DNA from: Flavobacteriia bacterium
GTDB taxonomy: Bacteria > Bacteroidota > Bacteroidia > Flavobacteriales_D > Crocinitomicaceae
Length of the DNA stretch: 49,256 nucleotides
Assembly: GCA_016178305.1 (NCBI GenBank)
Contig: JACOTM010000084.1
Coordinates: 1-49,256, forward strand
Direction: 5' to 3'
Made by a program: the position numbers and the translations under genes. Under the pieces are notes generated by a model, which saw only the letters and a list, made by a program, of their open reading frames with translations, did not search any database and was not told where the DNA came from. This document shows, one piece after another, positions 44,902 through 49,256 of the stretch (the first letter of the stretch is position 1; every line of letters begins with the position of its first letter).

Positions 44902-46075
44902 AAAAAATATAGTCATTATATTATCTCGATTCCCTTTTCCTTTAGAAAAAGGAGATAAATTACGTGCTTTTTTTCAAATTAAAGAACTTTCACAAGATTA
45001 TGACATCACTTTAATCACCACAACAGATGTTAAAGTAAAACATTCAGATATTCAAAAATTAAGACCTTTTTGTAAAACGATACATCTATTTAAATTGAGT
45101 AAAATTTCAATTTTGTTCAATGTTACACTTCAATTTTTCACGAATAAACCTTTTCAAATTGGCTATTTTTATTCTTCTAAAATCAATTTCAATATTCAAA
45201 AAATAATTAATGATTTAAAACCGGAACATATTTACTGTCAATTAATTCGTGTATCTGAATACGTCAAAAACTATCATTTATGCCCCAAAACAATTGATTA
45301 TATGGATGCTCTTTCAAAAGGAATAGAAAGAAGAATCGAAAAATCGCCTATTTATTTAAAATGGTTTTTCAGAAGCGAATCCAAAAGATTAGCAAATTAT
45401 GAATGTAAAATATTTGATTATTTTGAAAATCATATAATCATTAGTGAACAAGATAGAGAATATATACTTCATCCCAAAAGAAAAAATATAATTTGCGTCC
45501 CAAATGGTGTCGATTCAACCTTTTTCCAAACTTATAAATCTATAAAAGATTTTGAACTAATTTTCGTAGGTAATTTAAGTTATAAGCCAAATATTGAAGC
45601 TGTTCATTACATTTCCACTAAAATTCTTCCATATTTCGAAGAAAAAAAAATTTCGTGTCATTTTTTAATTTCAGGAGCTTCACCGCATTCTTCAATTACA
45701 AAACTTGCTTTTCAAAAAAAGAACATTACTTTAACCGGTTGGGTTGACGATATTAAAACGTCATATAAACGTGGTAAAATTTTTATTGCTCCAATGATGA
45801 TCGGGACTGGAATGCAAAATAAATTATTAGAAGCAATGGCTTTAGGCATCCCATGTATTACAACGACTTTAGCGAACAATGCAATTAATGCAGTACACTT
45901 AAAATCGATTATAGTTGCTGATACAGAAAATGAATTTATCGATGCAATTGAATCATTATTAAATGATAAAAAATTATACGACACCATTTCAATTGAAGGA
46001 AAAAAACATATAGAAATTAATTTCAAATGGGATATTACAACTAATATTATTAAAAACATTATTCAAAATGCTTAA
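44876..46075 (+). CDS. Glycosyltransferase family 4 protein (PEP-CTERM-associated sugar transferase type)
   Basis: The 399-residue product starts at a TTG inside the previous gene. It shows SRFPFPLEKGDKLRAFFQIK near residue 17, the acceptor-domain signature of the family found with exosortase/PEP-CTERM systems in other phyla, then PNGVDSTFFQ, LIFVGNLSYKPNIEA and APMMIGTGMQNKLLEAMALG in the donor domain. No exosortase gene is visible here, so the association is only by sequence pattern. Its role is probably surface glycan assembly. The 8-bp overlap with the following lipoprotein gene supports one operon. Confidence 0.87.
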   Translation: MNSSNTYPKKNIVIILSRFPFPLEKGDKLRAFFQIKELSQDYDITLITTTDVKVKHSDIQKLRPFCKTIHLFKLSKISILFNVTLQFFTNKPFQIGYFYSSKINFNIQKIINDLKPEHIYCQLIRVSEYVKNYHLCPKTIDYMDALSKGIERRIEKSPIYLKWFFRSESKRLANYECKIFDYFENHIIISEQDREYILHPKRKNIICVPNGVDSTFFQTYKSIKDFELIFVGNLSYKPNIEAVHYISTKILPYFEEKKISCHFLISGASPHSSITKLAFQKKNITLTGWVDDIKTSYKRGKIFIAPMMIGTGMQNKLLEAMALGIPCITTTLANNAINAVHLKSIIVADTENEFIDAIESLLNDKKLYDTISIEGKKHIEINFKWDITTNIIKNIIQNA

Positions 46076-46958
46076 AATCTTATTTTTTATTGCAATTATT
46101 AATATCTTATGTTCCTGTTTAAAAAAAATTGACTACCAATTTAAAATCCCTGCCAATGTACATGTGATTAATCCTAATTTATTTGAAAACCATGAAATTG
46201 AGAAAATTATTGAAAATCCATTAATAAATAAAAATAATTGGAATGATTCATTGATTAAATTATATAAAATTAAAAAAATAATTATTGCAAATAAAAGTAT
46301 CAATAATCCAGCTGTAAATCGTCTTGAATTGATTTATTGTTTTAGAAAAAACGGAACTCCAAAATCTTTTCAAATAATTGATAATGAAGATAATTCAAAA
46401 ATAATTGCATCAAACATTTACAAGTATAAAAATTCAAATGACTATTCAATAACAAGTGAAATATTCAATCATAATTATTGCCATTATTCTTTACACCATA
46501 AAGTTCTAAAAGAATATGAAATTTTCTATTTTGAAAAAACAAAATGTGATAGAGATACATTAATTATATTAAAAAATAAAAAATTATATCAATTCAATAT
46601 AGAAAAATTTAATAATAAAATTACTAAAATAGAACTATTAAATTACTCAAAATCAAATATATTCAGTTGTAAAAATTTCATTCAAAACAAATTACACATT
46701 CAATCATTTGAAGATATTAAAGTTGAAATAACTACTTTTTCAAATGATAAACCTCAAGGCACATATAGCACTGATTTTAATTGGAACAAAACTAAATGTA
46801 TTCGGAAATGGAAGTATAACTCTAAAGGAATGCTGGTAAATTTGAAAATATGGGAACAAAATAATTTATCAAAAAATTTCAATTTCAAATATGGAAAAAA
46901 TGATTTACTAGAAAAATTTCAACTCAATAATCAACAATACACAATTAAATATTTATAA
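46068..46958 (+). CDS. Uncharacterised lipoprotein
   Basis: The 296-residue product has a lipoprotein signal (MLKILFFIAIINILCSCLKK, with a Cys after LCS). The mature part is Lys/Asn-rich, with no motif I recognise; short strand-like repeats with YNSKGMLVNLKIWEQN near the end resemble MORN/toxin-like repeat antigens only faintly. It overlaps the upstream glycosyltransferase by 8 bp and joins the next gene as TAATG. It is presumably membrane-attached in the periplasm or outer membrane. Confidence 0.7.
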   Translation: MLKILFFIAIINILCSCLKKIDYQFKIPANVHVINPNLFENHEIEKIIENPLINKNNWNDSLIKLYKIKKIIIANKSINNPAVNRLELIYCFRKNGTPKSFQIIDNEDNSKIIASNIYKYKNSNDYSITSEIFNHNYCHYSLHHKVLKEYEIFYFEKTKCDRDTLIILKNKKLYQFNIEKFNNKITKIELLNYSKSNIFSCKNFIQNKLHIQSFEDIKVEITTFSNDKPQGTYSTDFNWNKTKCIRKWKYNSKGMLVNLKIWEQNNLSKNFNFKYGKNDLLEKFQLNNQQYTIKYL

Positions 46959-47422
46959 TGTTATCTAAGGAGCAAAGAAAAGAATTGAATACCTTATTTT
47001 GGTCTGGTTTCCAAAAATTCATGACTAAAACAAGATCTTCTAATGGAAAAAAAATAAATTGGATCAATTATCCTTCTGATGTGAAAAATATTTACATACG
47101 AATCGAAGTTGATTCGAATGGAGCGCGTTTATGTCTTGATATTCAACCAAAAGACAATGAAATTAGAGCCTTAATTTGGGAACAGATGACGGAATTAAAA
47201 TTTGTTCTTGAGAATATTATGGATTATCATACTCATTGGATTGAAGAATATTGCTCTGAACAAAATAAAGTTATTTCAAGGATTAGTTGGGAAGAAAATA
47301 CGTTAAATATTTATAAACTTGATGAACATTTTAAAATTTATGAATTCTTAAGAGAAAGATTGATTAAATTTGATCTATTCTATCAAGAATATAAAGAGAT
47401 TCTTATAGCTTTAGTTAATTAA
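46958..47422 (+). CDS. DUF4268 family protein
   Basis: The 154-residue product fits the DUF4268 family by length and pattern: KINWINYPSDVKNIYIRIEV, GARLCLDIQPKDNEIRALIW, and the C-terminal FLRERLIKFDLFYQEYKEI. It has no signal peptide and is probably cytoplasmic. The domain often occurs alone or attached to nuclease-like proteins in other bacteria, but here no nuclease motif is present. The function is unknown. The start overlaps the stop of the lipoprotein gene. Confidence 0.78.
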   Translation: MLSKEQRKELNTLFWSGFQKFMTKTRSSNGKKINWINYPSDVKNIYIRIEVDSNGARLCLDIQPKDNEIRALIWEQMTELKFVLENIMDYHTHWIEEYCSEQNKVISRISWEENTLNIYKLDEHFKIYEFLRERLIKFDLFYQEYKEILIALVN

Positions 47423-47435
47423 TATCATAATAATA

Positions 47436-48230
47436 ATGCAAAAAATATTCTTTCTTTTTTCAATAATTTCAATCCCTTTTTTTGGTCATAATCAAACTGA
47501 TATATTTTTAGAAGATTTTCAAAATGGTATTCCAAATAATTGGTCTATTGTAGATAATGATGGACAAACTCCTTATTATACAGAATATAACAATGCCTGG
47601 ATAACAACAGTTGACCCAGAAAATATCAATGATACTGTTGCCAGTTCAACATCCTATTTTGTACCATCAGGAATAGCAGATCGCTGGTTAATTACCCCAT
47701 CAATAAATCTAGGGACATTTGGAAATTTTGTTTCATGGAATGTAAAATCTCAAGATGCTAGTTTTCCTGATTCTTATGTAGTTCTTATCTCTACAACTGA
47801 TGCGCAATTATCTAGTTTTACTGATACAATAGCATTAATTCAAGAAGAAAATTTTGAATGGACCACGAGAACGGTTGATTTAAGTGAAAATGGATTTGAT
47901 AATCAAACTATTTATATTGCTTTTATTAATAATACAAATGATGGTTATAAACTCTATATGGATTCCATTCATGTATGGAAAAACGACCCTGTTTCAATCA
48001 TGGAAATTCAAACAAATAACTTCAGCATCTCTCCTAACCCTACATCAGATAATATTCATATTCAATCGAATACCAAGGTGGAAAAAATAGTGATCTTTAA
48101 TGAAATCGGTGCTGTTATTTTAACATCCACTTCTAAAGATGTTAATGTCTCAAATTTGAATAATGGCGTTTATTTTTTAGAATTACAAAGTAACGGAATT
48201 ACTTCTATTCAAAAATTTATAAAAAATTAG
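47436..48230 (+). CDS. T9SS type A cargo protein with choice-of-anchor J domain
   Basis: The 264-residue secreted protein starts with a signal peptide (MQKIFFLFSIISIPFFGHNQ). It continues with a cleaved-adhesin/choice-of-anchor J domain (about 24-185, LEDFQNGIPNNWSIVDNDG, DRWLITPSINLG, MDSIHVW). The C-terminal type A sorting domain of about 70 residues contains FSISPNPTSDNIHIQ, VYFLELQSNG and a final basic tail SIQKFIKN. It should be exported through the type IX system and anchored or released. It is 13 bp after DUF4268. Its last 4 bp overlap the convergent lipoprotein gene. Confidence 0.9.
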   Translation: MQKIFFLFSIISIPFFGHNQTDIFLEDFQNGIPNNWSIVDNDGQTPYYTEYNNAWITTVDPENINDTVASSTSYFVPSGIADRWLITPSINLGTFGNFVSWNVKSQDASFPDSYVVLISTTDAQLSSFTDTIALIQEENFEWTTRTVDLSENGFDNQTIYIAFINNTNDGYKLYMDSIHVWKNDPVSIMEIQTNNFSISPNPTSDNIHIQSNTKVEKIVIFNEIGAVILTSTSKDVNVSNLNNGVYFLELQSNGITSIQKFIKN

Positions 48231-48649
48231 AATTCAGGCAACGGAATAAGTACTAATTCAAATTGATTTTTAATACCTTTCAAAGGTTTAAAAACTAATT
48301 TATCATTTGATTTGATATTAAATTTGTATCTCCATTGATTTTTTTTAAACTTAATAAATATTTCTTTTTTTTCTTCATTCAGATAAAATATACCTTGATA
48401 ATTTTCTTTAGTCGCAATTTTATCTATTTTAGTCAATAAGACTTTATTTGTTTTATAAAAAATTAGAATATCTCTATTTTTTCTTTCCAAAGATGCATAA
48501 TTTTTATGATCTCGATTTATTTCATCAATCAACCATACTTTACTGTTTGAATCATGAAAAAAAGAGGAATGATCTATTGGATTTAATTTGTATTCAGCTG
48601 TACATGAAAACAATAAAAACAAACCAAATGAAAACATTATTATTCTCAT
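48227..48649 (-). CDS. Small lipoprotein
   Basis: The 140-residue product has a lipoprotein signal (MRIIMFSFGLFLLFSCTAEY, Cys16 after LFS). The mature region is a set of beta strands without a motif I recognise. It is translationally coupled to the gene before it on the minus strand through an ATGA overlap (48646-48649). It ends 4 bp into the T9SS gene from the other side. Confidence 0.7.
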   Translation of the reverse strand: MRIIMFSFGLFLLFSCTAEYKLNPIDHSSFFHDSNSKVWLIDEINRDHKNYASLERKNRDILIFYKTNKVLLTKIDKIATKENYQGIFYLNEEKKEIFIKFKKNQWRYKFNIKSNDKLVFKPLKGIKNQFELVLIPLPEF

Positions 48650-49256
48650 TGTAAAATCATCCCATTTTTAATAATATCTTTTTCTACTTCAATTGAAATA
48701 GAATCTTTCAATTCGGCTTTCACAGCTCCACCCCAATTTGCACCTTCAATCACTTCAACAGACTTATACTTATAAACTCCATCAACCCAAGTAAAATAAC
48801 AATTAAAAAAAACATTTTCTCCTTGTTCTTTATCAATAAACCTTAATAAAATATCGTGAAATTTAGAAGAATTTTTTTTCATTCCGATAATATTTCCAAT
48901 ATATTCATTCGTTTTTACTAATCTACCTTTTTCTCTAATAAAAACAGCTATTCTACGTAAAGGAAAGCCATAAACTTTAGATTTTGTCAACAAAATAAAT
49001 GCATCTTCAAGAACTAATTTTTCTGAAATTTGAAAAAGTTCAAAAAATCTTGGAGAACAAGATGGATGCATATAATCAACAGTTGAATTATTATTATCTG
49101 AACATATTTTTAATTCTTTTAATAATTCAGACTTTTTAGGATTATCAAATTCATTATCATCAAACAATTCTTTGATTTCAATCAAATTTGATTCTTCTTT
49201 ATCATTTAACTTTTTTGAGTTTTTTGAATTATCATTTTCATTTGAAGTACAAGCAA
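48646..49256 (-). CDS. Lipoprotein, N-terminus cut by the window edge
   Basis: The frame is open to the right edge (first complete codon at 49254). A TTG at 49185 would give 179 residues, but the frame upstream encodes …ACTSNENDNSKNSKK, which looks like the lipobox Cys and a Ser/Asn/Lys-rich tether. The real start therefore lies beyond 49256 and this is a lipoprotein. The mature part has CSPRFFELFQISEKLVLEDA and VDGVYKYKSVEVIEGANWGG. I recognise no family. It overlaps the next lipoprotein gene by 4 bp, so the pair forms one operon. Confidence 0.7.
   Translation of the reverse strand, partial: ACTSNENDNSKNSKKLNDKEESNLIEIKELFDDNEFDNPKKSELLKELKICSDNNNSTVDYMHPSCSPRFFELFQISEKLVLEDAFILLTKSKVYGFPLRRIAVFIREKGRLVKTNEYIGNIIGMKKNSSKFHDILLRFIDKEQGENVFFNCYFTWVDGVYKYKSVEVIEGANWGGAVKAELKDSISIEVEKDIIKNGMILQ

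Overview
The window is AT-rich DNA from a Bacteroidetes bacterium, most likely of the order Flavobacteriales. The signs are Bacteroidetes-type promoters (TAnnTTTG at -7), two kinds of type IX secretion (T9SS) sorting domains, an S46 dipeptidyl-peptidase, a BatA-like protein, a SusC/TonB-type outer-membrane barrel protein and a large type II-C Cas9. I cannot fix the genus from sequence alone.

Left part (1-7871): the end of a type II-C CRISPR-Cas locus. The array (47-bp repeats, one complete 29-bp spacer) enters from the left edge and ends at 119. The cas genes run on the minus strand in the order cas9, truncated rhuM, rhuM-Fic/Doc, cas1, cas2. A tracrRNA gene lies divergently upstream of cas9. 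Its anti-repeat pairs with the 5' half of the repeat, which sets the crRNA strand as plus, so array and cas genes are convergent. The unusual point is a two-gene RhuM island, one member carrying a Doc-like catalytic motif, between cas9 and cas1. The last repeat also faces an inverted partial copy of its own 3' half.

Middle part (8016-31564): mostly housekeeping and surface genes on plus. These are sucD, a small HEAT-like protein, YqgE/AlgH, rarA, a membrane-anchored hydrolase-like protein of unknown role, an LpxL-type acyltransferase, a BNR/YCF48-like protein, an HD phosphohydrolase, a ROK kinase, a GH92 mannosidase and dpp7. Then come a small TPR-like protein, comEC (minus), recQ (plus) and a 1131-residue T9SS type B cargo protein (minus). 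The GH92 enzyme, Dpp7 and the T9SS cargo fit a heterotroph that feeds on protein and glycan.

Right part (31565-49256): a membrane-bound MutS-like ATPase (minus), 3-hydroxybutyryl-CoA dehydrogenase, a BatA-like VWA protein, a dihydroorotase homologue without its HxH metal motif, a PmtA-like methyltransferase, a 45-residue small ORF that ends inside a bidirectional terminator, an outer-membrane barrel receptor (minus) and tRNA-Met (minus). After these come a START-like protein and a tightly packed run of an LptF/LptG permease, two GT4 glycosyltransferases, a lipoprotein, a DUF4268 protein and a T9SS type A protein. The window closes with two minus-strand lipoproteins, the last cut by the right edge.
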